In this document: piece after piece, positions 36,242 through 45,991 of the stretch
Position numbering within the stretch: position 1 is the stretch's first letter
Layout of the letters: each line of letters opens with the position of its first letter
NCBI RefSeq assembly: GCF_902499125.1
Contig: NZ_CABVPX010000001.1
Location: 1 to 64,000 of the forward strand
Reading direction: 5' to 3'
Source: Burkholderia arboris
Lineage (GTDB): Bacteria; Pseudomonadota; Gammaproteobacteria; Burkholderiales; Burkholderiaceae
Length of the DNA: 64,000 nucleotides
Notes under the pieces: generated by a model
Databases searched by the model: none
Told to the model about the DNA's origin: nothing
Seen by the model: the letters and a program-made list of their open reading frames with translations, nothing else
Position numbers and translations under genes: made by a program

Positions 36242-37321
36242 TTACTGCGGCTCGAACACGTGATGCAGCGCCGGCGGCTCGCCGCCTTCCCGAATCCGCA
36301 TCTCGAACGCCTTGCGCGCGACGCTCGTCGGCCGCACGTCGGCGGCGTCCAGGTAGAACTGCGAATACCAGTCGCGCATCTGGTACAGCGGGCCGTCGCC
36401 TTCGCACAACAGCGGGTTGTCGATCCGCGTCTTGCTGTGCCAGATGTCGACGTCCTCGTAGAACGCGCGCTGCGCTTCCTTCACGTACGCGTTCGCGATC
36501 TCCATGTTCTGCTCGTCGGTCAGCCCGGCCACCTTCTTCACGATCACGCCGTAACGCAGCTCGAAGCTGTTCATGTCGATCGGCACGTGGCAGTTCAGCA
36601 GCACCGAGTGGATCGGCTGCCCGTTGCTCTGCCCCGTCATCTGCGTGATGTGCACGGCCGGCCCGAAATAGGTCGACAGCGCGGTCAGGCTGTCGCCGCC
36701 GAGCTTCTCGCTGCGGCCGACCATGAGCTGCGTCGCCTTGTGGTCCTCGAACAGGTTCGCGAAATAGTCGATCGGCGCGTGGTGCACGGTCGCGAAGTGA
36801 GCGACATCCGAGATGTTGTCGACCAGTTCACGGCAGTTGGCCTGGATCACCATCTTGTCGACGACCCAGTCCGACCATTCGTCGGAGAAGCACACGTCGA
36901 GGCGCGGAATCGCGACGTCGGCCGGCGGCGCATTGCCTTCCGGGTCGTTCCACACGAACAGCAGGTTGTTTTCCTCGCAGGTCGGCCACGCGCCGATGCG
37001 CGCCTTCGGCGGAATCCGCTTGCAGTACGGGATCGACGCGCACTGCCCTTCGCCGCTCCACGCCCAGCCGTGGAACGGGCACACGAGGTTGTCGCCTTCG
37101 ACCGTGCCGAGGCTCAGGTCGGCGCCCATGTGCGGGCAGTACGCGTCGACGACGTTGACCTTGCCGGTCGAATCGGCGAACGCGGCAAGCTTGCGGCCGA
37201 AGACGTTCAGCGTATGCGGCTTGCCGTCCTTGTAGTCGCGGGCGAGCCCGAGGCAGTGCCAGCCGCGCGCATAGCGCTGCGCGAGCGGCTGGGCTTCGAT
37301 CTTGTAAGGGCGTGCGGACAT
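36242..37321 (-). CDS. kshA: 3-ketosteroid 9-alpha-hydroxylase oxygenase component KshA
   Basis: A 359-residue Rieske non-haem iron oxygenase. The Rieske cluster ligands are C62-P-H64 and C81-P-F-H84 (YCPHMGADLS, CPFHGWAWSG). The mononuclear-iron motif is DNISDVAHFATVHHA (His175, His180). From memory the sequence follows actinobacterial KshA closely (RGWHCLGLARDYKDGKPH, KTRIDNPLLCEGDGP). KshA hydroxylates C9 of 1,4-androstadiene-3,17-dione, which opens ring B. The reductase KshB is not in the window. It is the last gene of the 19.5-kb minus-strand array, 67 bases after the RND gene. Confidence 0.88.
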   Translation of the reverse strand: MSARPYKIEAQPLAQRYARGWHCLGLARDYKDGKPHTLNVFGRKLAAFADSTGKVNVVDAYCPHMGADLSLGTVEGDNLVCPFHGWAWSGEGQCASIPYCKRIPPKARIGAWPTCEENNLLFVWNDPEGNAPPADVAIPRLDVCFSDEWSDWVVDKMVIQANCRELVDNISDVAHFATVHHAPIDYFANLFEDHKATQLMVGRSEKLGGDSLTALSTYFGPAVHITQMTGQSNGQPIHSVLLNCHVPIDMNSFELRYGVIVKKVAGLTDEQNMEIANAYVKEAQRAFYEDVDIWHSKTRIDNPLLCEGDGPLYQMRDWYSQFYLDAADVRPTSVARKAFEMRIREGGEPPALHHVFEPQ

Positions 37322-37388
37322 GTGGGTTGACTCCTTCTTTGGGAGAACGCGCGGCGGCCGGCCGCGCGCGGGGGAAATGGGGCGCCGT

Positions 37389-39851
37389 TCAGCGCATCGG
37401 GTTGCCGGGTTCGAACGCGGGCGACGGCTTCAGCGGCGCGGGCGTCGCCTGCAACGGCTGCGGCTGCTTCGACACGCGGCGCTCGGCACGCTCGACGCCG
37501 AGCCACGCGGCAAGCGCGGGCAGCAGGAACACCGCGCCGAACAGGTTCACGAGGAACATGAACGCGAGCAGCACGCCCATGTCGACCTGGAACTTCAGTG
37601 CGGAGAACGCCCACGTGCCGACGCCGATGAACATCGTGACGGCCGTGAACAGCGCCGCGGTACCGCGCTGGCGCATCGCGTCGGCGAAAGCGTCCGGCAG
37701 CGTCGCGCCGTGGCGGATGTCGTGCTGCAGGCGCTCGTACAGGTAGATCCCGTAGTCGACACCGACGCCCACGCCGAGCGTGATCACCGGCAGTGTCGCG
37801 ACCTTCAGCCCGATGCCGAGCCGCGCCATCACCGCATTGCACAGGATCGACACCAGCGTGAGCGGCACGATGATGCAAAGCACCGCGCGCCACGAGCGGA
37901 ACGTCACCGCGCAAAGCAGCGCGATCGCCCCGAAAATCGACAGCAGCATCGCGACCTCCGCGTCGCCGACGGCCTCGTTGGTCGCGGCCATCACGCCGAC
38001 GTTGCCGCCCGCGAGCCGGAACGCGACGTTCGGCGTCGGGTTCTCGGCCGCGAAGCGCTTGATCTCGTCGACGATGTGCGCGATGGTCGTGCCTTCATGG
38101 TTCTTCGTGTAGATCAGTACCTGGATCGCCTTGCAGTTCGCGGTGTTCATCCCGTTGTCGGGGTCGAACGCATTGGAACCCTGCGTGAGCCCGTCGCTGG
38201 AACGCGGCAGCGCGGCCCAGCGCGGGTTGCCTTCATTGAACGCGGCGATGAACACCTTGCCCTGCGACGACACGCTCGTCACCGACTGCACGCCGGCCAC
38301 GCCGCGCATGTTCATCTCGAACTTCTCGATCGCGCTCATCACCGGGTAATGCAGGCACGCGTCGTCGAAGCCGGTCGTCTCGACGATCACCGACAGCACG
38401 TCCACGCCGATGTTGTACTGGTGCGTGATTGCCGCGTTGTCGATGTTGTAGCGCGAGTTCGTGCGCAGTTCGGGCGCGCCCGTGCCGATGTCGCCGATTT
38501 CCAGCTTGCGCGACTCGAGCGTGCCGTAGGCGAGCAGCGCGAGCGCGATCGCGAACACGCCGAGCGCCGGCGCCGGCCGCGCGAACACCGCGAAGCGCGA
38601 CCACATCGGGCTGCCGCCGGCCGCCGCCGTGCGCTGCGCGCGCGCCAGCGTGCCGCGTTCGAGGCGCGTGTACGACAGCAGGATCGGCAGGAACACCTTG
38701 TTCGTGACGATCATCAGCAGCACGCCGAGGCACGCGGTGATGCCGAGCTCGCGCACGATGTCGATCTTGATCCGCATGATCACCATGAAGCCGAGCGCGT
38801 TGGTCAGCAGCGCGACGGTGCCCGGCACGAACAGCTTGCGGAACGCGTCGCGCGCGGCGTCGACCGACGACGCGCCGCGCACCAGCGCCTGCTTCCACGC
38901 ATTGGTCATCTGCACCGCGTGCGAGACACCGATCGAGAAGATCAGGAACGGCACGAGGATCGACATCGGATCGATGCCGAGCCCGAGCAGCGGCAGCGAA
39001 CCGAGCAGCCAGACGACCGGCAGCAGCGCGACGACGAGCGCGAGTACCGTGGTCTTCAGCGAGCGCGTATAGGCAAACAGCAGCGCAGCCGTCACGAGGA
39101 ACGCGAGTGCGAAGAACGCCATCACGCCCGCGATGCCGTTCTCGACGTCGCCGACCAGCTTCGCGAAGCCGATGATGTTCACGTCGATGCCCTGCTTCGC
39201 ATACTTCGCGCGGATCTCCTCGAGCTGGCGCGCGACCGCGCTGTAGTCGAGCCGCTTGCCGGTCGCCGGATCGGTCTCGCGCAGCTCCGCGCGGATCAGC
39301 GCCGACTTCAGGTCGTTGCCGACGAGGCGCCCGATCTGCCCCGAACGCGCGACGTTGCGGCGTACTTTCGCGAGATCGTCCGGGTTCGCGCTCGAGAACT
39401 GGCCGGGCACGACCACGTCGCCGCGGAAGCCGGCCTCGGTCACCTCGGTGTAGTGGACGTTCGGCGTGAACAGCGAGAACACGCGCGAGCGGTTGACGCC
39501 GGGGATGAAGAACACGTCGTCGGTCGCATGGCGCAGCCCGTCCATGAACGTCTGGTTGTAGATGTCGCCGTCGCCCTTCCAGCGCAGGCTCACGAGGATC
39601 GTGTTCGCGCCGGGGAACGCCCCCGCATAGCGCTCGAACACCTGCATGTACGGGTGCTGCATCGGGATCATCTTGTTGAAGCCCGGATCGAGCTTCAGGC
39701 GCGTCGCGGACAGTCCGAGCGCCAGCGTCACCGCGACGCACAGCAGCATCAGCAGCTTGCGTTGGCGGATGATCGTATTGGCGCAGCGCTCGACGAACGT
39801 CGCGAGGCGCGACGCAGGGACGGCTTCAGGGGGGCGTGACTGGTCGTTCAT
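37389..39851 (-). CDS. RND-superfamily (MMPL-type) transporter
   Basis: An 820-residue inner-membrane protein with the duplicated RND layout: one N-terminal membrane helix (RKLLMLLCVAVTLALGLSA), a large periplasmic domain (DPGFNKMIPMQHPYMQ), a five-helix block (GIDPMSILVPFLIFSIGVSH), then a second periplasmic domain and helix block ending GVDYGIYLYERLQ and FLVNLFGAVFLLPALAAWLG. It belongs to the MMPL/hopanoid-lipid exporter group. Position between kshA and a Ycf48-like gene, with DUF1302/DUF1329 genes elsewhere in the window, suggests steroid or lipid transfer across the envelope. Direction is unknown. Confidence 0.87.
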   Translation of the reverse strand: MNDQSRPPEAVPASRLATFVERCANTIIRQRKLLMLLCVAVTLALGLSATRLKLDPGFNKMIPMQHPYMQVFERYAGAFPGANTILVSLRWKGDGDIYNQTFMDGLRHATDDVFFIPGVNRSRVFSLFTPNVHYTEVTEAGFRGDVVVPGQFSSANPDDLAKVRRNVARSGQIGRLVGNDLKSALIRAELRETDPATGKRLDYSAVARQLEEIRAKYAKQGIDVNIIGFAKLVGDVENGIAGVMAFFALAFLVTAALLFAYTRSLKTTVLALVVALLPVVWLLGSLPLLGLGIDPMSILVPFLIFSIGVSHAVQMTNAWKQALVRGASSVDAARDAFRKLFVPGTVALLTNALGFMVIMRIKIDIVRELGITACLGVLLMIVTNKVFLPILLSYTRLERGTLARAQRTAAAGGSPMWSRFAVFARPAPALGVFAIALALLAYGTLESRKLEIGDIGTGAPELRTNSRYNIDNAAITHQYNIGVDVLSVIVETTGFDDACLHYPVMSAIEKFEMNMRGVAGVQSVTSVSSQGKVFIAAFNEGNPRWAALPRSSDGLTQGSNAFDPDNGMNTANCKAIQVLIYTKNHEGTTIAHIVDEIKRFAAENPTPNVAFRLAGGNVGVMAATNEAVGDAEVAMLLSIFGAIALLCAVTFRSWRAVLCIIVPLTLVSILCNAVMARLGIGLKVATLPVITLGVGVGVDYGIYLYERLQHDIRHGATLPDAFADAMRQRGTAALFTAVTMFIGVGTWAFSALKFQVDMGVLLAFMFLVNLFGAVFLLPALAAWLGVERAERRVSKQPQPLQATPAPLKPSPAFEPGNPMR

Positions 39852-39945
39852 GGAATTCTCGTGTCGGTACGGACTGGCGATGCGAAACGAACGGAAGCGT
39901 GCGGAAACCGGCGGCTGCATCTGTCGCGGCCGCCGCGGCCGCGCG

Positions 39946-40908
39946 TCAGGACGGCGACGCGGCGAGCGGCGCGACGCCGGATTCGCCGCCGAGCAACAGC
40001 GCACCGTGGCCCATGTCGAGCACGGCCGCGAGGCTCTGCACGCCGCCGAGCTTGCGCACGTCGAAGGTCAGCCCGCCGTCGCGCGATGCGACGATCGCGC
40101 CGCCCTGGCCGACCAGCACGAGTTCGCCGTCGGCAAGCTGGGTCGCGCCGAAGTACGACACCGGCACGTGGCTGTCGACGTGCGTCCAGGTCGCGCCGTG
40201 ATCGGTGCTGCGCACGACGTTGCCGCGCATCCCATACGCGACCCAGTCGCCGTTCGCGAGCATCAGCGCGCCGAACAGCGAACCCGCATACGGTGACGCC
40301 AGCTTGTCCCACGTGGCGCCGTTGTCGCTCGAGCGCAGCAGCGTGCCGCTTTCGCCCGCGATCAGCAGGTTGCCGTGGCCGTCGCCGACGATCGCGTTCA
40401 GGTGGCGATCACCGGCCGGCGTCTTCACGGTCTGCCAGTTGACGCCGGCGTCGTCCGAGCGCAGCAGCTGGCCGAAGCTGCCGGCCGCGAACAGCGGGCC
40501 GTCCGCGGTGCCCCATATCGACAGCAGCGGATCCGAATGTTCGTGGTCCATGTGGACCTCGCGCCAGTGCACGCCCGCGTCGTCGCTGCGGACAATCAGG
40601 CCGTCGTGACCGACCGCGATCCCGAGCGTCGGCGTGATGAAGCGCACCTGCGTGAGGGTCGATGCCTGGTCATGCGCGATCGACGCCGGCCGCCAGTGCG
40701 CGCCCGCGTCGTCGCTCAGCAGGATCACGCCGCGTTCGCCGACCGCGACGATGCGCGTCGTGCCGGCGCGGGCGAGCCCGTTGATCTGCAGCCGGTCCGC
40801 GTGGATCGCGGTGGCCGGGAACGCCGGCAGCGGGCGCGGCGAAAACGCGAACAGCGCGGCGCCGAGCACGAGCGCCGACATCGCGAGTCCGGGCAAGGTT
40901 CGTTTCAT
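39946..40908 (-). CDS. Ycf48-like/BNR-repeat exported beta-propeller protein
   Basis: A 320-residue protein with an N-terminal signal or anchor (LPGLAMSALVLGAALFAF) and at least six BNR-type repeats, seen as LLSDDAGAHW, VRSDDAGVHW, LRSDDAGVNW, LRSSDNGATW, VRSTDHGATW and ASRDGGLTF. This predicts a periplasmic beta-propeller of the Ycf48 (photosystem II assembly factor) type. Such genes repeatedly neighbour MMPL/RND transporters; it may be a periplasmic assembly or adaptor subunit. It is 94 bases upstream of the RND gene and 149 bases after the thiolase gene. Confidence 0.82.
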   Translation of the reverse strand: MKRTLPGLAMSALVLGAALFAFSPRPLPAFPATAIHADRLQINGLARAGTTRIVAVGERGVILLSDDAGAHWRPASIAHDQASTLTQVRFITPTLGIAVGHDGLIVRSDDAGVHWREVHMDHEHSDPLLSIWGTADGPLFAAGSFGQLLRSDDAGVNWQTVKTPAGDRHLNAIVGDGHGNLLIAGESGTLLRSSDNGATWDKLASPYAGSLFGALMLANGDWVAYGMRGNVVRSTDHGATWTHVDSHVPVSYFGATQLADGELVLVGQGGAIVASRDGGLTFDVRKLGGVQSLAAVLDMGHGALLLGGESGVAPLAASPS

Positions 40909-41057
40909 GCTTGTCTCCTGTGTCTGCGTTCGACGGTGGTTCGCGCCGAAGCGCCAGCCGCCGCCGGCTGCAAGTCTCCGGGCCGCCGGTCGTTGCCGCG
41001 GCCTCGAATGGTCCTGACTGGATGGCCGCGTGTGCGGCGCGGCCTGCCCGCGTACCG

Positions 41058-42263
41058 CTACGCGCCGACTTCGAACAGCGCAGCGGCACCCATCCCGCCG
41101 CCGATGCACATCGTCACGACCGCGTGCCGCACGCCGCGCCGCGCGCCTTCGAGCAACGCGTGCATCGTCATGCGCGTGCCCGACATCCCGAACGGGTGGC
41201 CGAGCGCGATCGCGCCGCCGTCCACGTTCAACCGGTCGTCGGGAATGCCGAGCATGTCGCGGCAGTACAGCGCCTGGCACGCGAACGCCTCGTTCAGCTC
41301 CCATAGCCCGACGTCGGCCACCGTCATCCCGAAGCGCGCCAGCAGCTTCGGAATCGCGAACACCGGGCCGATGCCCATTTCGTCCGGCTCGCAGCCGGCC
41401 ACCGCAAGGCCGCGGAACGCGCCGAGCGGCGTCAGCCCGCGGCGCACCGCTTCGCTGCGCGACATCACGACCACGGCCGCCGCGCCGTCCGACAGTTGCG
41501 ACGCATTGCCGGCCGTCACGAACTCGCCCTGCTCGACGACCTTGCCGCCGCTCCACGACGGCTTCAGCCCCGCGAGCCGTTCGGCCGTCGTGTCGGCGCG
41601 CACGCCTTCGTCGCGTGCCGCGCGCAGATCCTCGTGGCCGGCCGGGTTGCCTTCCTTGTCGAACAGCGCGCGCCGCACGTCGAGCGGTGCGATTTCCGCG
41701 TCGAAGCGGCCGGCCGCCTGCGCGTCGGCGGTGCGCTGGTGGCTCTGCAGCGCGAACGCGTCCTGCGCGTCACGCGAGATCCCGTAGCGGCGCGACACGA
41801 TCTCGGCCGTTTCCATCATCGCGATGTACGCGGCCGGCTGGTGGTCGAGCACGGCCTGCGAACGCGCGCGATAGGCGTTCTTGTGCTTGTTCTGCGTGAG
41901 CGAGATCGACTCGACGCCGCCGGCGACGACGATCCGCGCGTCGCCCGCGCCGATGCTGCGCGCGGCGCTCGCGATCGACATCAGGCCCGACGAACACATG
42001 CGATCGATCGCCATGCCGGGCACCGACGCGGGCAGCCCGGCCGCCGCGGCCGACAGGCGGCCGATGTTGTAGCCCTGGGTGCCCTGCTGCGCGGCGCAGC
42101 CGATCAGCACGTCGTCGACGTCGACCGGCGCAACGCCCGCGCGTTCGAGCGCGGTGCGCACGACGTGGCCGCCGAGCGCGGGCGCTTCCGTGTCGTTGAA
42201 CATGCCGCGAAACGCCTTGCCGATCGGCGTGCGTGCGACGGAAACGATGACTGCGTCTTCCAT
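41058..42263 (-). CDS. Thiolase (acetyl-CoA C-acyltransferase)
   Basis: A 401-residue thiolase. The acyl-accepting Cys90 is in [10 protein letters not shown]-terminal motifs are [17 protein letters not shown] (His) and [13 protein letters not shown] (second Cys). It performs thiolytic cleavage of a 3-ketoacyl-CoA in beta-oxidation. It is distinct from the FadA6-like thiolase at 46904-48055 and closer to general fatty-acid/PhaA-type enzymes. It may act on the steroid side chain or on fragments from rings C/D. It follows the MaoC gene by 17 bases. Confidence 0.88.
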   Translation of the reverse strand: MEDAVIVSVARTPIGKAFRGMFNDTEAPALGGHVVRTALERAGVAPVDVDDVLIGCAAQQGTQGYNIGRLSAAAAGLPASVPGMAIDRMCSSGLMSIASAARSIGAGDARIVVAGGVESISLTQNKHKNAYRARSQAVLDHQPAAYIAMMETAEIVSRRYGISRDAQDAFALQSHQRTADAQAAGRFDAEIAPLDVRRALFDKEGNPAGHEDLRAARDEGVRADTTAERLAGLKPSWSGGKVVEQGEFVTAGNASQLSDGAAAVVVMSRSEAVRRGLTPLGAFRGLAVAGCEPDEMGIGPVFAIPKLLARFGMTVADVGLWELNEAFACQALYCRDMLGIPDDRLNVDGGAIALGHPFGMSGTRMTMHALLEGARRGVRHAVVTMCIGGGMGAAALFEVGA

Positions 42264-42280
42264 GTGCTGGCTCTCTGAAT

Positions 42281-42769
42281 CTAGAAGTAGTAACGGCTGA
42301 TCGTGTCGGCGACGCAGCCGGGCTTCGCTTCGCCGTCGATCTCGACGGTCACGCGAATCCACGCCTGCACGCCGCCTTCGAGCGGCTCGACCCGCAGCAG
42401 CTCGCCGACGCCGCGCACGCGCGCACCGACCTTCACCGGCGCCGGGAAACGGATCTTGTCGCAGCCGTAGTTGACGCCGAGCCGCGCGCCGTCGATGCGC
42501 ACGATCTGCGGCAGGAAGTAATTGACGAGCGAGAGCGTCAGGTAGCCGTGCGCAATGCACGCGCCGAACGGGCCATCCTTCGCGCGCGCCGGGTCGACAT
42601 GCACCCACTGGTGATCGCCCGTCGCATCGGCGAAACCGTCGATGCGGCGCTGGTCGATCGCGAGCCACGCGCTCGCGCCGAGCGTGTCGCCGACCGCGGC
42701 CGCGAGTTCGCCGGGGTGCGCGAACACGCGCGGCGTCGCGAGCACGGGTTCGAGGGACGTGTCCATCAT
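42281..42769 (-). CDS. MaoC-family (R)-hydratase
   Basis: A 162-residue single hot-dog-fold MaoC/NodN-type hydratase. The hydratase motif with catalytic Asp and His is [18 protein letters not shown], followed by [14 protein letters not shown] and [15 protein letters not shown]. It hydrates a 2-enoyl-CoA thioester. Its ATG overlaps the ipdF stop by 4 bases. In this operon it could serve ring C/D or side-chain beta-oxidation. Confidence 0.85.
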   Translation of the reverse strand: MMDTSLEPVLATPRVFAHPGELAAAVGDTLGASAWLAIDQRRIDGFADATGDHQWVHVDPARAKDGPFGACIAHGYLTLSLVNYFLPQIVRIDGARLGVNYGCDKIRFPAPVKVGARVRGVGELLRVEPLEGGVQAWIRVTVEIDGEAKPGCVADTISRYYF

Positions 42770-43566
42770 GCGTGCTGGCTGCTGACCGACAGCACTTCGC
42801 CCGTCATGTACGACGCGTAATCGCTTGCAAGAAACACCATCACGTTCGCGACCTCCCAGACTTCGGCGGCGCGCCCGAAGGCTTCGCGCGACGCCAGTTG
42901 ATTCAGCAGATCGGCCGGAGCCGACTTCTTCAGAAAATCGTGCATCGCGATGCTCGGCGCGACCGCGTTGATGCGCACGCCGTACGGCGACGCCTCGAGC
43001 GCCGCGCAGCGCGTGAGCGCCATTACGCCCGCTTTCGCGGCCGCGTAGTGCGCCTGTTCCGCCTGCGCGCGCCAGCCGAGCACCGATGCGTTGTTGACGA
43101 TCGCGCCGCGGCCTCGGGCCTGCATGTGCGGCAGCATCGCGCGCGTCATCCGGAACGTCCCGGTAAGGCTAATGTCGATCACGCGCGACCATTCGGCATC
43201 GTCCATATCGACGATGCGGGTCGACCCGCCGAGTCCGGCGTTGTTGATCAGCACGTCGACGCCGTCGAGCTTGTCCTGCGCGTCGGCGACGAGCGCCTGC
43301 ACGTCGGCCTCGACCGCGACGTTGCACAGACGGCCGTGGATCTGTTGCAGCCCCGTTTCCGCGCGCAGCGTTTCGACAGCCTGCTCGAGGCGCTTTTCGT
43401 GGATGTCGGAGATGAACAGCGCGCGGCAGCCTTCCTCCGCGCAGCGGCGTGCGGCCGCGAAGCCGATGCCGGCACCGGCGGCGGCCGTGATCAGCACCGA
43501 TTTGCCGGCGAGCAGCTGGTGGCCCGGCACGTAGGCCGGTGCTTTCTGGATCTGGGGTTCGTTCAT
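42766..43566 (-). CDS. ipdF: IpdF-type SDR, 5-hydroxy-HIP-CoA dehydrogenase
   Basis: A 266-residue SDR. The glycine-rich loop is TAAAGAGIG (27-35), with INNAGLGG, the catalytic Ser in [12 protein letters not shown], and YAAAK. From memory it follows mycobacterial IpdF (Rv3559c) almost motif for motif, including the SVLGWRAQ stretch and the SCQHP-like C-terminus (SSQHA). IpdF oxidises the 5-hydroxyl of 5-OH-HIP-CoA. Both ends overlap neighbours by 4 bases, showing tight translational coupling. Confidence 0.87.
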   Translation of the reverse strand: MNEPQIQKAPAYVPGHQLLAGKSVLITAAAGAGIGFAAARRCAEEGCRALFISDIHEKRLEQAVETLRAETGLQQIHGRLCNVAVEADVQALVADAQDKLDGVDVLINNAGLGGSTRIVDMDDAEWSRVIDISLTGTFRMTRAMLPHMQARGRGAIVNNASVLGWRAQAEQAHYAAAKAGVMALTRCAALEASPYGVRINAVAPSIAMHDFLKKSAPADLLNQLASREAFGRAAEVWEVANVMVFLASDYASYMTGEVLSVSSQHA

Positions 43567-44759
43567 GCTGTGCCTCGTGGTTCTCTGGGCATGCCGAGCC
43601 CGCGCTCGGCCATGATGTTGAGCTGGATTTCGTTGGTGCCCGCGTAGATCGTGTCCGCGCGGGAGAACAGGAACACGCGCTGCAGATGGGTGAGCTTTTC
43701 GTCGGCCGGATCGATCACGTTCGCGCGCGGGCCGAGTGCGTCCATCGCCAGTTGGCCGAGGTCGCGGTGCCAGTTCGACCAGAAGTACTTGTAGATCAGC
43801 GCCTCGCGGCGCAGCGGCGCGCTCGCGTCGGCGTCGTCCGCGCCGGACAGCATCCGCAGCGCGTTGTAGCGCATCACGCGCAGCCCGGCCCATGCGCGGC
43901 CGATCCGCTGGCGCAGCACGGGGTCGCGATCCGCGCCCGATTCGCGCGCGGCGTCGATCACCCATTCGAGTTCGCGGACGAACTGCATCTGCTGGCCGAG
44001 CGTCGACATTCCGCGCTCGAAGCCGAGCAGCGTCATCGCGATCCGCCAGCCGTCGCCCGGCGCACCAACCAGGTCGCGCGCTTCCGCACGTGCGCCGTCG
44101 AAGAACACTTCGTTGAATTCCGCACCGCCGTTGAGCTGCTTGATCGGGCGGATCTCGACACCCGGCTGGTCGAGCGGCATCAGCAGGAACGACAGCCCCT
44201 TGTTGCCCTTCGACTCGGGATCGGTGCGCGCCAGCACGAAAATCCAGTCGGAATCGTGTGCAAGCGACGTCCACACCTTCTGGCCGACTACGCGCCAGGT
44301 GCCGTCCGCGTCCTGTTCGGCACGCGTACGCACGTTGGCCAGGTCGGAGCCCGCGCCCGGCTCCGAATAGCCCTGGCACCAGAACTGCGTGCCGGCCAGG
44401 ATGCCGGGCAGGAAGCGCGCGCGCTGGTCGTCGGTGCCGCACGCGACGAGCGTCGGCCCAAGCAGCCCTTCGCCGATATGGCCCATCCGCCCGGGGCCGC
44501 CCGCGCGGGCGTATTCCTCGTGGAAGATCACCTGCTCGGCGACCGAGAAGCCACGCCCGCCGGCGCTCACCGGCCAGCCGAGCCCGGTCCAGCCGCCCTT
44601 CGCCAGGGCCTGCTCCCACGCCTTGCGCAGTTCCGGCCATGCCTCCTCGTCGCCGGGGCCGCCGCGGTATTTCAGGCACGCGAATTCGCCGGTCAGGTGC
44701 GACTGCACCCAGTCGGCCACTTCGTGCCGTAATTGCTGTTCGCGCGTTTCGCTGTTCAT
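43563..44759 (-). CDS. Acyl-CoA dehydrogenase (large-type subunit)
   Basis: A 398-residue acyl-CoA dehydrogenase with the FAD/substrate motif WCQGYSEPGAGSDLA and the C-terminal ADTIYAGTNEIQ. In most family members the residue before GTNEIQ is the catalytic Glu; here it is Ala, as in FadE proteins that work as mixed pairs. It overlaps the next dehydrogenase gene (44756-45988) by 4 bases, so an alpha2beta2 ChsE-like heterotetramer is likely. Its position beside ipdF suggests action on HIP-CoA (FadE30-like), but this is inference. Confidence 0.85.
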   Translation of the reverse strand: MNSETREQQLRHEVADWVQSHLTGEFACLKYRGGPGDEEAWPELRKAWEQALAKGGWTGLGWPVSAGGRGFSVAEQVIFHEEYARAGGPGRMGHIGEGLLGPTLVACGTDDQRARFLPGILAGTQFWCQGYSEPGAGSDLANVRTRAEQDADGTWRVVGQKVWTSLAHDSDWIFVLARTDPESKGNKGLSFLLMPLDQPGVEIRPIKQLNGGAEFNEVFFDGARAEARDLVGAPGDGWRIAMTLLGFERGMSTLGQQMQFVRELEWVIDAARESGADRDPVLRQRIGRAWAGLRVMRYNALRMLSGADDADASAPLRREALIYKYFWSNWHRDLGQLAMDALGPRANVIDPADEKLTHLQRVFLFSRADTIYAGTNEIQLNIMAERGLGMPREPRGTA

Positions 44760-45988
44760 TGGAGTGCTCCTGCGCGCGCGGCCGACGGACGGGACGCTGC
44801 CGCAACCGACGGCGCGAGCGTGTCGTCGTGCTGCGAGGCACCGTCGTCGATCGCATGACAGGCGATCCATTCGAGCAGTTGCGGCGTGCCGCCGAACTGC
44901 GCGCCCGACGCCTGTGCACGCTTGAAATAGAGATGCGGGTCGTATTCCCACGTGAAGCCGACGCCGCCGTGCAGCTGGATCGCTTCCTGCGCGCAAAACG
45001 CATACGCGTCGTTCGCGGCGGCTTTCGCAGCCGCGATGTCGGCGCGCAGCGCGACGCCCGGTGTTGCGCCCGCTTCGGCGTCCCACGCATGCGCGGCGCC
45101 GAGCACGGCCGAGCGCGCCGATTCGATCAGCACCATCATCTGCGCGCAGCGGTGCTTGACGGCCTGGAACGATGCGATCGCACGGCCGAACTGCACACGC
45201 TGGCTCGTGTAGTCGAGCGTCAGGTCGAGGCATTGCTGCGCGCCGCCGAGTTGTTCGGCGGCCAGCGCGAGCGCCGCGAACCATGCGGCGCGTTCGAGCA
45301 CCCGTGCAGCAGCGGCGCCGCTGGCGAACAACGCGTCGCGGGGCAAGCGCGTGTCGTCGAGCGCCACGCGAGCGATCGGCCGCGTCGCGTCGAGCGTGTC
45401 GAGCGGCGTGACGGTCAGGCCCGACGCCGATGCCACGTCGATCGCGAACAGTCCGATCGCCTGCCCTTCGTTTGCGATTCGCGCGGGAATCAGCAGCAGG
45501 TCGGCACGCGCACCGTCGATCACCTGTTCGATCGTGCCGGACAGCGCATAGCCGCCCGCCGCTTCTTCCGCAACGACCGGCAGTCGCCCTACACCGGCCG
45601 GCAAGTCGAACGGCAGCGCGAGCGTCGCGCTGCACGTGCCGCCGGCGATGTTCGCGAGCCAGCCGTTCGCCAGCGGCGTGTCGCGGCCGGCCAGCGCGGT
45701 CGCCGCGAGGCACGCGGTCGGGAAATACGGCACGCACGCGACGCGCCGGCCGAGCTGTTCCATCAGCACCGTCTGCTCGACCGCCCCGAGCCCAAGCCCG
45801 CCGGCTGCTTCCGGCAGCGCGAGCGCGTTCCAGCCCAGTTCGCCCGCGAGCGTGGCCCACAGCGCGTCGTCGCGGCCGGCCGACTGCTCGAGCGCGCGGC
45901 GCACGTCGGCCGACGCGCTGCGTTCGGCGAGCACGTCGGCGGCCGCGTCGCGGATCATCGCCTGTTCGTCGGTGAGCGCCAGATCCAT
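44756..45988 (-). CDS. Acyl-CoA dehydrogenase (small-type subunit)
   Basis: A 410-residue acyl-CoA dehydrogenase that looks divergent in the N-terminal half and conserved in the C-terminal helices: DYTSQRVQFGRAIASFQAVK, HGGVGFTWEYDPHLYFKRA. It lacks the GTNEIQ motif. These are features of the partner subunit in mixed FadE heterotetramers. It overlaps the 43563-44759 gene by 4 bases and follows the Rv3548c-like SDR by 3 bases. Confidence 0.83.
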   Translation of the reverse strand: MDLALTDEQAMIRDAAADVLAERSASADVRRALEQSAGRDDALWATLAGELGWNALALPEAAGGLGLGAVEQTVLMEQLGRRVACVPYFPTACLAATALAGRDTPLANGWLANIAGGTCSATLALPFDLPAGVGRLPVVAEEAAGGYALSGTIEQVIDGARADLLLIPARIANEGQAIGLFAIDVASASGLTVTPLDTLDATRPIARVALDDTRLPRDALFASGAAAARVLERAAWFAALALAAEQLGGAQQCLDLTLDYTSQRVQFGRAIASFQAVKHRCAQMMVLIESARSAVLGAAHAWDAEAGATPGVALRADIAAAKAAANDAYAFCAQEAIQLHGGVGFTWEYDPHLYFKRAQASGAQFGGTPQLLEWIACHAIDDGASQHDDTLAPSVAAASRPSAARAGALQ

Positions 45989-45991
45989 CTG

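Noticed and set aside
37320-39839. An 839-codon plus-strand open frame opposite the RND transporter
   Set aside because: It is highly charged and repetitive (Arg/His/Asp), typical of antisense frames; the RND protein on the other strand has the expected membrane topology.
41058-42263. Assigning this thiolase as FadA5 (steroid side-chain thiolase)
   Set aside because: Its active-site surroundings resemble general acetyl-CoA acyltransferases more than the recalled FadA5 sequence, so no symbol was given.
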